Origin: JAWLFY01 sp964462125
GTDB taxonomy: Bacteria > Planctomycetota > Planctomycetia > Pirellulales > Pirellulaceae
Reading direction: 5' to 3'
Assembly: GCA_964462125.1 (NCBI GenBank)
Contig: CAYWXT010000139.1
Location: forward strand, 1-14,302
DNA length: 14,302 bases
The translations under genes were made by a program, and so were the position numbers. Below the pieces are notes generated by a model. That model was given only the letters and a program-made list of their open reading frames with translations. It ran no database searches and was not told the origin of the DNA. Positions within the stretch are counted from its first letter, which is position 1. Every line of letters begins with the position of its first letter. This document shows, one piece after another, positions 6,274-13,628 of the stretch.

Positions 6274-8018
6274 TCCCCCAGCGCGATGCCGTCCTTGCGG
6301 ACTTCCGTTCCAGCCCTGAGCACGCCCCGTTCCCAATCGATCAAGATCCCTTGATAGCCCCCGTAGCCGCTGCGGGATCGCTTGACGTTGTGTCCACGGG
6401 CCTCGAGTTCCTCCACGGCGTCGTCGGAGATACCTGATTCCACCGTCACCACGCCGCGGCCGCCGGCGGCCTTGCCGGTCGGCTGCGCACTCCCCGAATG
6501 CCGAACCCTCGCCGCATCGCCAGCGGCTTGAACGTTGAGACCGAAATCGATCACGTTGACCAGCACCTGCACATGGCCTTGGGGCTGCATGTCACCTCCC
6601 ATCACTCCGAAACAGAAAAAGGGTCGGCCATCGCGGGTCACCATCGCGGGAATGATGGTGTGAAAGGGACGCCTTCGCGGTTCCAGACGATTCAAGTGCG
6701 ATTCATCCAACGCGAACAGCGCCCCGCGGTTCTGCATCGCGAACCCCAGTTCGCCGACCGTCATCTTGCTGCCAAAGCCGTAGTAAACGCTTTGGATCAA
6801 GGAGCAACAGTTCCGATCCTTGTCGACGACGGTCAGGTAGACCGTGTCGCCGTGTGCCAACTTGGGATCCCCCGCCGGCACGTCGTCGGCCGCCTGTTGC
6901 CGGTCGATGCGAGCCGCTTGCCTGCGTCCGTATTCTTTTGAAATCAGTTCATTCAACGGCACATCGGCAAAATCCATGTCGGCATAAAACTTAGCGCGGT
7001 CGGCGAACGCCAGTCGCTTGGCCTCGACCAAAAGGTGCAAGTATTCCGGGTCGCCCGGCCCCATCGAGCCGACGTCAAAGGTCTCCAGCACGTTCAACAT
7101 CTGCAAGGCCGCGATCCCTTGACCGTTGGGTGGTAATTCCCAGACACGGTATCCCCGGTAATCGGTTGAAACCGGCTCGACCCAATCGGCGGTGTGCTCA
7201 CGCAGGTCGTCCAACGACAACAGTCCCCCTTCGCGCTCGCTGAAGTCGATGATGTCCTGCGCGATCTCTCCCCGGTAAAACGATTCCCCGCCATCGTTTG
7301 CCAACTTGCGATAGGTCGCCGCAAGCTGTGGGTTGCGAAAGACCTCGCCCGCCTCCGGAGCTCGCTCGCCATCGACCAGGTAGGTCGAACGGCTTTCCGG
7401 GTACTCGCTCAAGCTTTCCTCGGCCGATTTCCAGTAGCCGGCAATCACCGGGGTGACCGGGAATCCTGCGTCCCCGACCTCGATGCTCGGGGCGAGCAGC
7501 TGTTCCAGGGACCGTGTGCCGAAGCGTTGCAAAAGCATTTCCCAGCCGCTGACACAGCCGGGGACGCTCCATGACAAAGGTCCGTCGATCGGGATCTCCG
7601 TCATCCCCTGTTCGGCAAAGAACTCGCGGCTGATGCGGGCCGGGCTCCGGCCGCTGGCGTTGATCCCGTGCAGCTGTTCGCTCTCGGCATCCCAAACGAT
7701 CGCGAACAGGTCGCCACCGATCCCACAGCTCATCGGTTCGACGACGCCGAGCATCGCGTTGGCAGCGATCGCGGCGTCAATCGCGTTGCCGCCGTTGCGG
7801 AGTACATCCAACGCCGCTTGGCTCGCCAACGGCTGGCTCGTCGCCACCGCACCGCCGGTGGCGAGCGTTTCGCTGCGGCTCTGCTTGATCCAGCCCGACG
7901 GCCGGTCGAATGTCCCCGGCGCCGATTCCGACGACCCTGACTCCTGACCACTGCACCATGACATCGCATTGACCAAACCGACAACCGCCAATATCGAAGC
8001 CAAACGGGGAAGCCACAT
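6270..8018 (-). CDS. Gamma-glutamyltransferase/glutathione hydrolase-like proenzyme
   Basis: A secreted Ntn-hydrolase proenzyme (582 residues from ATG 8018) with a hydrophobic signal peptide (about 3-20). The family cleaves gamma-glutamyl bonds, such as in glutathione, after self-cleaving before a threonine. Here GDTVYLTVVDKD places the autocatalytic Thr at 392, in line with E. coli Thr391. Other hallmarks are the N-terminal RNGGNAIDAAIAAN, EPMSCGIGGD, FGSKMTVGELGFAMQNRG and VMGGDMQPQGHVQVL. RPFHTIIPAM stands where the E. coli enzyme has the SS-containing oxyanion loop, which puts this in the YwrD-like branch whose preferred substrate is less certain. A TTG start at 8030 would add four residues. 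The gene is 172 bases downstream of the halogenase-like gene on the same strand and convergent with nagB. Confidence 0.92.
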   Translation of the reverse strand: MWLPRLASILAVVGLVNAMSWCSGQESGSSESAPGTFDRPSGWIKQSRSETLATGGAVATSQPLASQAALDVLRNGGNAIDAAIAANAMLGVVEPMSCGIGGDLFAIVWDAESEQLHGINASGRSPARISREFFAEQGMTEIPIDGPLSWSVPGCVSGWEMLLQRFGTRSLEQLLAPSIEVGDAGFPVTPVIAGYWKSAEESLSEYPESRSTYLVDGERAPEAGEVFRNPQLAATYRKLANDGGESFYRGEIAQDIIDFSEREGGLLSLDDLREHTADWVEPVSTDYRGYRVWELPPNGQGIAALQMLNVLETFDVGSMGPGDPEYLHLLVEAKRLAFADRAKFYADMDFADVPLNELISKEYGRRQAARIDRQQAADDVPAGDPKLAHGDTVYLTVVDKDRNCCSLIQSVYYGFGSKMTVGELGFAMQNRGALFALDESHLNRLEPRRRPFHTIIPAMVTRDGRPFFCFGVMGGDMQPQGHVQVLVNVIDFGLNVQAAGDAARVRHSGSAQPTGKAAGGRGVVTVESGISDDAVEELEARGHNVKRSRSGYGGYQGILIDWERGVLRAGTEVRKDGIALGD

Positions 8019-8156
8019 GATCGGAGCCAATCGTTCTCAGAGTGTTGAAGCGATGCCGCGAGCGGTCGCGAGACCGGACCTTCCCAGTGTAGCCAGATCA
8101 AGAACGTCCCGCAGGCAAGCGGCCATGCGTTGGCCCACTCCTCACGCAACATTCCC

Positions 8157-8186
8157 CGTCGTCCGGCGACGATCGTCTGTCGATCG
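8157..8186 (-). terminator. Two overlapping hairpins after the halogenase-like gene
   Basis: Just past the minus-strand stop, CGATCG occurs at 8181-8186 and 8170-8175 with a 5-base loop, and CGACG (8167-8171) can pair with CGTCG (8157-8161) across another 5-base loop. The two overlap by two bases. No T-run follows. They may end the halogenase-like transcript. The rest of the 8019-8190 gap, which must hold the promoter of the gamma-glutamyltransferase gene if it is not read through, shows no clear -35/-10 pair. Confidence 0.35.
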
Positions 8187-8190
8187 GAGG

Positions 8191-9438
8191 CTACTCCATC
8201 AGCGCCTGGCCCCGGGCGGACTCGATGGAGGTTTTCATGTCGCCGAAAACGTTCCCGGCCCGTTCGTGGAACACGCGTCCGATCAACAGGTCGGTCACGT
8301 TGCCCCGATGTTCCGGATGCTCCTTCATGAACCGTCCAATGCTGAATTCTTTTGTGTAGAACGCCTCGACCAGGTTACGGATGTGTTGCATCCCCTCCTT
8401 GAACGATTCGGTCCATTTGCCGAGTTGGGCCGCCGACAGGTCGTCGTTGGACAGGCCTTCGACAATCGCATCGCCGGCGCGAACGCCCATCTCCAACGCG
8501 AAGTAGACGCCGGACGAATAAACGGGATCGAGAAACCCGAACGCATCGCCGACCAACACCCAACCTTCACCGGCATGTTGCCGGGTCATGTAGGAAAACT
8601 CTTTCGCAACGCGGAAATCGGACACCCGAGTGGCGTCTTCCAACCGTTTCTTCAGCCCGGGGCAGCGATCGAGTTCCTGGAAGTACACCTGCGCGGGGGT
8701 TCCGCGTCCCTTGAGCAGGAAATCGTTGTCCCCGACGCAGCCGATACTGGTGATCCCGCGCCACAGGGGGATGAACCAGAACCATGCGTCCTTCGATTCG
8801 GTCTGCAAGATGATCGTGGCCCCCTCGTTATCCCCCTCGCCGCGGATCGCGTCGCGGTAATAGGTCCAGATCGCCGCCTTGCGAAGCTCGTGATTCATCT
8901 CCTTGATCCCGAGCTTGTTGGCCAAGAACGTTTGCTGGCCGGAGGCATCGACGACGACGCGGCAAGCGACCTCGTGCGCCGTTGCGTCGGCGTCCCGGAG
9001 CACCACGCCACGGGTCGCGCCCGCCTCGTCAAAGCGGACGTCGAGCAACCGGGTCTGGTCGACGCAGTCGGCTCCCAATTCGGCGGCCCGGTCGAACAGC
9101 AACTTGTCGAATTCACTCCGCTCGACCTGCCACGTCGTGCTGCACTCCCGCGGATCGTGCTCTCGGAAGAAGAAGGGGGCCGACTCCCGTCCGTTGCCGG
9201 TCACAAACTGGACGCTCTTCTTGGCCTGCCACCCCGAGTTCTTGACGCGATCGAGCAGCCCGAGCCGCTGCAGCGGCCAGTAGGTTTCCGGCATCAGCGA
9301 TTCGCCGACGTGGAACCGAGGCACTGCCTCGCGCTCGACCAACAGCGTCTCTACGCCCGCCTCGGCCAGGACCGCGGCCGTTGCCGTTCCCGCTGGACCC
9401 GCTCCCACGACCACACACTCGTAACGACTTTTGATCAT
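8191..9438 (-). CDS. FAD-dependent oxidoreductase, flavin halogenase-like
   Basis: A 415-residue class A flavoprotein. The Rossmann FAD motif is VVGAGPAGTATAAVLAEAG (10-28), followed by PRFHVGESLMPETYWPLQRLGL (40-61), the block typical of phenol/tryptophan-type flavin halogenases and relatives. The second FAD motif is GDAFGFLDPVYSSGVYFALEMG (297-318). Most telling is AWFWFIPL at 218-225, a match to the WxWxIP sequence that marks flavin-dependent halogenases, and Lys73/Lys74 lie where the catalytic lysine is expected. Halogenases use FADH2 and oxygen to make hypochlorous or hypobromous acid. Start ATG 9438 is set by the FAD fold; upstream in-frame starts add non-homologous sequence. No biosynthetic genes or flavin reductase adjoin it. 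A geranylgeranyl-reductase-like oxidoreductase is the main alternative; substrate unknown. Confidence 0.8.
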   Translation of the reverse strand: MIKSRYECVVVGAGPAGTATAAVLAEAGVETLLVEREAVPRFHVGESLMPETYWPLQRLGLLDRVKNSGWQAKKSVQFVTGNGRESAPFFFREHDPRECSTTWQVERSEFDKLLFDRAAELGADCVDQTRLLDVRFDEAGATRGVVLRDADATAHEVACRVVVDASGQQTFLANKLGIKEMNHELRKAAIWTYYRDAIRGEGDNEGATIILQTESKDAWFWFIPLWRGITSIGCVGDNDFLLKGRGTPAQVYFQELDRCPGLKKRLEDATRVSDFRVAKEFSYMTRQHAGEGWVLVGDAFGFLDPVYSSGVYFALEMGVRAGDAIVEGLSNDDLSAAQLGKWTESFKEGMQHIRNLVEAFYTKEFSIGRFMKEHPEHRGNVTDLLIGRVFHERAGNVFGDMKTSIESARGQALME

Positions 9439-9635
9439 AGTTGACGGCAGTTCCCGAAGGTTTGTGACGAGCATTCCCAAGCCGGGTCGGCACGCTCTGT
9501 CGAATTGTTCATTTAAGGATACGCGGGCCATTGTGCTCCGTCGAGTTCCTGCCGCAGGGAGTGCCCGCAACGGAGCCGCAGCGATTAAGATGTGGGGCAA
9601 ACCTACCTGCCTTTTTACTCACCACGGGACCAACC
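9439..9635. promoter_or_regulatory. Divergent intergenic region, halogenase-like / Gfo-Idh genes
   Basis: These 197 bases separate two divergently transcribed genes and should hold both promoters. A TAAGAT at 9586-9591 could be a plus-strand -10 element, but no -35 is recognisable 16-18 bases upstream. A GGGA (9626-9629) lies 6 bases before the ATG at 9636. No operator-like repeat is obvious. Confidence 0.35.
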
Positions 9636-10997
9636 ATGACCGGCACCCAGAGCGAAGTATCTCATTTGAAGGACAACCACTCCCCGACCGGCGCCCTCTC
9701 CCCCTCCGATCGCCGCCAATTTATGAAGCGGGGAACGGCTGCTTCTGCCGGGGTGGCCTCGTTGCTGACAACGATCCCCGCCGTTCACGCGGAAGAGGAA
9801 GCGAAGGCGGACGAGTCACTGGTGCGGATCGGGCTGGTCGGTGCCGGCGGCCGGGGGGGTGGCGCGATCGGCGATTCGCTTTCGATCAACCAGAACGTCA
9901 AACTCGTGGCGATCGCTGACATCAACGGTGATAAGCTGCCGAACGTGCGGGCCTCGCTGGCCGCCCGCCACGAGGATGGCGTCGACGTCAGCGACGACCG
10001 GCTCTATGGCGGCATCGATGCGTACAAGCGAGTGTTGGACGATTCGGATGTCGACGTCGTCCTGTTCGCCACCCCGCCGGGGTTCCGGCCCGCCTATGTG
10101 CGGGACGCGGTCGATGCGGGCAAACATGTATTCGCGGAGAAACCAACCTGTGTCGACCCGGCCGGCTATCACGTTTGCTTGGAAGCCCACAAGCGGGCGG
10201 AGGCCAATGGGACGTCGATCGTGACCGGGACGCAATACCGCCGTCAAACCAACTACATCGAAGCGATCCGCAAGATTCACGAAGGGAGCATCGGCGACGT
10301 GATCGGGGCGACCACCCGTTACTGCTCTCACGGAATCTGGTACCGCCCGCGGCGCGAAGAGATGAGCGACACCGAGTACCAGATCCACAACTGGATGCAC
10401 TTCATCTGGCTTTCCGGAGACCAGATCGCCGAACAGGCGGTGCACAATATCGACCTGATCAACTGGCTGATGGGCGGTCCACCGCTGAACGCCTACGGCA
10501 GCGGCGGGCGTTTCACGCGGCCGGAGGACAGCGAGATGTGGGACAGCATGTCGATTGACTACGTCTATCCGGACGAAAAAATCGTCTCCTTCATGTGTCG
10601 CCAGATCCCGTCGACCCAAGCAGAAAACGGGAGTGTGATCTACGGAAGCGAGGGGCGGGCAACCATCCTGGGAGGCAACAGCGGGGCCTCGATCGTCGAC
10701 CGCGACGGCAACGAAATCTGGTCGATGGAAGGGAACATCAGCGCGGCCTATCAACAGGAACACAAGGACCTGATCGATTCGATCCGCGCCGGCAAGCCGA
10801 TCGTGGAACTCAAGGAGACCGCCGACAGTTCCTTGACCGCCGCGATGGGCCGCCTGGCAGCCTACAGCGGCCAGAAGGTGAGCTGGGATTTTGTCTCCCA
10901 AGAGTCGACACTCGACCTGTTCCCGGAAAACCTCGACATCGACGGGGACCTGGAAAGCCCGGGGTACGCGATCCCCGGCAAATACGAGCTGACCTAG
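9636..10997 (+). CDS. Tat-exported Gfo/Idh/MocA family oxidoreductase
   Basis: A 453-residue NAD(P)-dependent oxidoreductase acting on sugars or related polyols. An unusual 24-residue polar leader precedes a twin-arginine signal, SDRRQFMKRG (24-33), a hydrophobic stretch and a likely cleavage site VHA (50-52), so the protein is exported folded, presumably with its cofactor. The dinucleotide motif is IGLVGAGGRGGG (65-76). AEKP (167-170) supplies the catalytic Lys169, and EQAVHNIDLINWLMGG (266-281) supplies His270 and Asp273, the standard MocA active-site set. Planctomycetes have dozens of such Tat-exported paralogues; some relatives act as glycosidases by an NAD-dependent mechanism, so dehydrogenase activity is not assured. 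It stands alone on its strand, convergent with the CE15-like esterase gene. Start ATG 9636 keeps the signal intact. Confidence 0.93.
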   Translation: MTGTQSEVSHLKDNHSPTGALSPSDRRQFMKRGTAASAGVASLLTTIPAVHAEEEAKADESLVRIGLVGAGGRGGGAIGDSLSINQNVKLVAIADINGDKLPNVRASLAARHEDGVDVSDDRLYGGIDAYKRVLDDSDVDVVLFATPPGFRPAYVRDAVDAGKHVFAEKPTCVDPAGYHVCLEAHKRAEANGTSIVTGTQYRRQTNYIEAIRKIHEGSIGDVIGATTRYCSHGIWYRPRREEMSDTEYQIHNWMHFIWLSGDQIAEQAVHNIDLINWLMGGPPLNAYGSGGRFTRPEDSEMWDSMSIDYVYPDEKIVSFMCRQIPSTQAENGSVIYGSEGRATILGGNSGASIVDRDGNEIWSMEGNISAAYQQEHKDLIDSIRAGKPIVELKETADSSLTAAMGRLAAYSGQKVSWDFVSQESTLDLFPENLDIDGDLESPGYAIPGKYELT

Positions 10998-10998
10998 T

Positions 10999-11047
10999 GG
11001 TCGCTCCTCCGCCAGCTCAACGGAGCGTGGACCCACCGAGGCGGTGG
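10999..11047. terminator. Inverted repeats between convergent genes, possible bidirectional terminator
   Basis: Between the convergent stops (10997 and 11089) lie two inverted repeats. CGCTCC (11002-11007) pairs with GGAGCG (11022-11027), extendable by GGTC/GACC with a bulge. CCACCG (11033-11038) and CGGTGG (11042-11047) form a tight GC stem with a 3-base loop. Neither has a T-run, but location between convergent ends fits termination in both directions. Confidence 0.4.
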
Positions 11048-11088
11048 CTGACAAACGGATGCGTCTGCATCGGGGCCGACCCAGAGGG

Positions 11089-12396
11089 TCAGGGCCAATC
11101 CGGGGCCTGCCAGCGGACCGGCAACTCGGCCTCGGGGTAGGCGACGATGTCGAAAGCGGGTGGGAGCGTCTCACCGCGGAAATGGTGTTCGGCGAAGTCG
11201 AGCAATGCGAGCCAGTCGACGAGACCCTGGGCGTGGCCGCCGGGCCGCCAGTGCAGGGCGATCTTGTCGCCGGCGCCCAGCCATTCGAAAACGGGTCGGG
11301 CGGCGCGGTGGGCCAATTCGGTGCCGTAGGGATTGGCCCAGTGGTCTTGCAGCGCGTGGGGGTTGACCAGGGCGCGCGGCGCAATCAGCGCCATCATGGT
11401 GTGGGAGTCGAAGGGCAATCGCTCCTCCCGCTCGGCAAACTTGACGAAACGCGGATGCCACCAGGAGCGGTGTGCCGGGCGATCGCGGTGGACGGCGATC
11501 GTCTGGGGACGCTGGCCATGTTCGAAATGGACCAGGCTGCCGGTGCCCCCGGTGCCGGAAGAGTTCGGCGCAGTGATGGCGATACGCTCCTCGTAGATCC
11601 CCCCGCAGAGCGCCGCCTTGCCGCCCCGCGAGTGTCCCGTCGCGACGATTTTCTGCGCGTCCACCCAAGGGCGCCTCTCCAGGGCGTCAATCACCAGCTG
11701 GTAGCCCCAGCCCCACGCAGCGATGGTGCCCCAGTCGTATTCCGGCTCGGGGTAGAGGGGGAAGACGCCGCGGTCGCGGTTGTCGGCCTCGTCCGGCGCC
11801 AGGTCGGTGCGGATGTATTGGCAGAGAATGTAGCCCCGTTGCAGCGCCTCGGGAACGACCTCCCCCATGGTCTCGACGAAGCCGGACCGCAGGGCCTCCC
11901 GCCCCTCGCCCTCGACTCCGCCCCCGGAGGCAAAGATGAAGCGGTCGTTTTTCACGATCGCCGGAAAGGGGCCCTCTCCCTCGGGCTTGATCAGGGCGCA
12001 GCGCAGGCTCAAGCTCCGCCCAGAGCGGGAAAGGCGGATGGTGAAGGGGACCCGCTCGCCCGGAACGCCGTCGAAAGAGGAACGCTCCGGCTCGCCGAAC
12101 TCGAAACGGAGTTCCGCGTCCTCTCCGCTCCCGTCGGCGGTGGGCTTGGGCGGCATGCGCCCGTAGAGGTAGTGGGCCAGCATGGCCTTGAGGTAATCCC
12201 GCTGGAGTGACCAGTCGGCCTCATTCGCGACTCGACGACCGTCCGCCATGAGGAAGGGATCGGGGAACCCCACTTGCACCGGGAGCTCCTCGACGGGAGG
12301 GAAATTTCCGGGAGGGGAGTTCTCGTCGGCAGCAGCCGCCGCGACGCAAATCCAAAAGAGTGCCGCGGCGGCGAACAGGGGGTGGATCGTATTCAT
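11089..12396 (-). CDS. Secreted CE15-like alpha/beta-hydrolase (glucuronoyl-esterase-like)
   Basis: A 435-residue exported serine hydrolase with signal peptide MNTIHPLFAAAALFWICVAA and likely cleavage near AAADEN. The nucleophile elbow GHSRGGK (254-260) gives Ser256. The following ERIAITAPNSSGTGGTGS (270-287), then LPFDSHTMMALIAPRALV (327-344) and GGHAQG (386-391, catalytic His388), match the carbohydrate esterase family 15 layout, whose members cleave glucuronate esters linking xylan to lignin. Two differences stand out: GHSRGG instead of GCSRxG, and Ser279 where canonical CE15 enzymes carry the catalytic Glu (23 residues after the nucleophile). The acid may come from Asp351 or Asp329, or the protein may be a related esterase/xylan deacetylase. 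The frame stays open upstream to 13731, but that part is antisense to the epimerase gene and not included. Hydrolase class secure, substrate not. Confidence 0.85.
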   Translation of the reverse strand: MNTIHPLFAAAALFWICVAAAAADENSPPGNFPPVEELPVQVGFPDPFLMADGRRVANEADWSLQRDYLKAMLAHYLYGRMPPKPTADGSGEDAELRFEFGEPERSSFDGVPGERVPFTIRLSRSGRSLSLRCALIKPEGEGPFPAIVKNDRFIFASGGGVEGEGREALRSGFVETMGEVVPEALQRGYILCQYIRTDLAPDEADNRDRGVFPLYPEPEYDWGTIAAWGWGYQLVIDALERRPWVDAQKIVATGHSRGGKAALCGGIYEERIAITAPNSSGTGGTGSLVHFEHGQRPQTIAVHRDRPAHRSWWHPRFVKFAEREERLPFDSHTMMALIAPRALVNPHALQDHWANPYGTELAHRAARPVFEWLGAGDKIALHWRPGGHAQGLVDWLALLDFAEHHFRGETLPPAFDIVAYPEAELPVRWQAPDWP

Positions 12397-12696
12397 GGCA
12401 CCGTTGGCTGGTATGAGTTCATGGCGTGGTGGTTCGGCACGGTCGAAGGTAGCACAGAGCCGGCCGCGTGGGTTGATGACGACCCCCTGGGCATTCGTTT
12501 GTCGAAACAACGGAGCCGCTCGCCCCGTCGCCGGTGGCAGCGTAGCGAGGTGCTGTGGCACAATGAAATCAGCAGCCCTACGTCGGCCGGTAAGAACCTC
12601 AGGCCATTCCGCTGGGAACGCGGCGGCGGGGGTGTCGTCACTGATTTTGCACCGCGAACGCATTGCTGAACACTCAAGTACGAAAAGGGATCGCTG
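12397..12696. other. 300-bp divergent intergenic region
   Basis: This lies between the start of the CE15-like gene (minus) and the epimerase gene (plus) and should contain both promoters. Small open frames on both strands have Arg/Pro/Ser-rich translations with no recognisable family and run into the flanking genes, so I call no gene. A TTGCAC (12647-12652) could be a -35 element for the plus gene without a convincing -10. TTGT(CGAA)ACAA near 12500 is a 4-bp inverted repeat only. No RNA gene or mobile remnant is seen. Confidence 0.4.
12683..12690 (+). promoter_or_regulatory. Ribosome binding site of the epimerase gene
   Basis: AAAAGGGA ends 6 bases before ATG 12697, a good purine-rich site that fixes the start, in agreement with the Rossmann motif beginning at residue 3. 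Confidence 0.6.
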
Positions 12697-13605
12697 ATGC
12701 GGATTGCTGTCACCGGAGGAACCGGCTTCATCGGACGCTACATCCTGCGCCAACTGGCCTCCGAAGGACATCAGCTGCGGGCCTGGTATCGGCCCTCCAG
12801 TGACTGTTCTGGCCTTGAAGAGATCGCCGAACAGACAACCTGGGTTCGCGGCGCCCTGGGAGAGCACGTCGATGCCGACTTGGTCGAGGGATGCGATGCG
12901 GTGGTCCACGCGGCACTGCATCATCCCGGCGGCGGCTTCCGAGGCGGTGAGGGTAGTTTGATCTCCTTTTGCGAAACGAACGTTCTGGGGACAATCCGGC
13001 TGATCGAGGCGGCACGGCAAGCGGGCGTCGGACCGTTCGTCTACATCTCCAGTTGCGCGGTTCACGAAAAGATCCTCGATGATCGTCCGCTGGATGAGAC
13101 TCACCCGACCTGGGCCACCAGCCACTACGGGGCACACAAGGCGGCGAACGAGCAGTTTGTCTATAGCTTCGGGCTCGGACAGGGCTATCCGATCTGCGCC
13201 CTTCGACCGACCGGTGTCTACGGGCCGGGGCACCCAATCGGGGAGAGCAAGTGGTTCGACCTCGTCGGCCGCGTGGTTCGTGGCGAGTCGGTCACCTGCG
13301 AGCGCGGGGGGAAAGAGGTGCACGCGGCCGACGTGGCCACCGCCGTCAGCTTGCTGCTGAGCTCCGACGAGTCTCGAATCCGGGGAGAAGCATTCAATTG
13401 TTACGACCGATACGTCTCCCAGCACGAAGTGGCCACCCTCGCCAAAGAGATCAGCGGCAGCGGTGCTGAGATCCACGGGCGGGTAACGGAGCCCAAGCAT
13501 CAGATCGAGACCGGCAAGATCCGCGCCTTGGGCATGGACTTTGGCGGCCGCGAGTTGTTGGAAGCGACCGTCGCAGCGTTGGTTCGCGCGCAGGAACGTT
13601 CCTGA
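12697..13605 (+). CDS. NAD-dependent epimerase/dehydratase (extended SDR)
   Basis: A 302-residue extended short-chain dehydrogenase/reductase of the kind that acts on nucleotide sugars or similar substrates. The cofactor motif is VTGGTGFIG (5-13). The catalytic set is Ser118/Ser119 in VYISSCAVH (115-123) and Tyr144-x3-Lys148 in HYGAHK (143-148). LRPTGVYGPGHP (169-180) is the typical strand following the active site, and CDAVVHAA (66-73) the cofactor-side strand. No signal peptide, so cytoplasmic. It is divergent from the CE15-like gene and convergent, 23 bases away, with the HPF/sigma-like gene. Its substrate is not deducible; proteins of this type are also called nucleoside-diphosphate-sugar epimerases or dihydroflavonol-reductase-like. 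The 23-base gap downstream has no hairpin. Confidence 0.9.
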   Translation: MRIAVTGGTGFIGRYILRQLASEGHQLRAWYRPSSDCSGLEEIAEQTTWVRGALGEHVDADLVEGCDAVVHAALHHPGGGFRGGEGSLISFCETNVLGTIRLIEAARQAGVGPFVYISSCAVHEKILDDRPLDETHPTWATSHYGAHKAANEQFVYSFGLGQGYPICALRPTGVYGPGHPIGESKWFDLVGRVVRGESVTCERGGKEVHAADVATAVSLLLSSDESRIRGEAFNCYDRYVSQHEVATLAKEISGSGAEIHGRVTEPKHQIETGKIRALGMDFGGRELLEATVAALVRAQERS

Positions 13606-13628
13606 ATCCCCCCTCGGCCGCCGTCGCT

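Noticed and set aside
7969..9444. Long plus-strand open frame (about 490 codons) antisense to the halogenase-like gene and the start of the GGT gene.
   Set aside because: Its translation matches no family, while the opposite strand carries full FAD and GGT motifs. High-GC codon bias keeps the antisense frame open.
9816..11384. Minus-strand open frame of about 520 codons across the Gfo/Idh gene.
   Set aside because: Low-information, Asp/Val/Arg-rich translation opposite a gene with clear NAD-binding and AEKP motifs.
11044..12210. Plus-strand open frame of about 388 codons across the CE15-like gene.
   Set aside because: No recognisable domain; it is the mirror of a convincing serine hydrolase on the minus strand.
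12556..12572. TGGCAC resembling a sigma-54 -24 element.
   Set aside because: The expected TTGC-type -12 element is absent at the required spacing.
12248..12697. Candidate small gene in the divergent region (plus-strand frame of about 150 codons).
   Set aside because: Half lies antisense to the CE15-like gene. The composition (Arg, Ser, Gly, Ala) is non-specific, it has no ribosome site, and it runs into the epimerase start.
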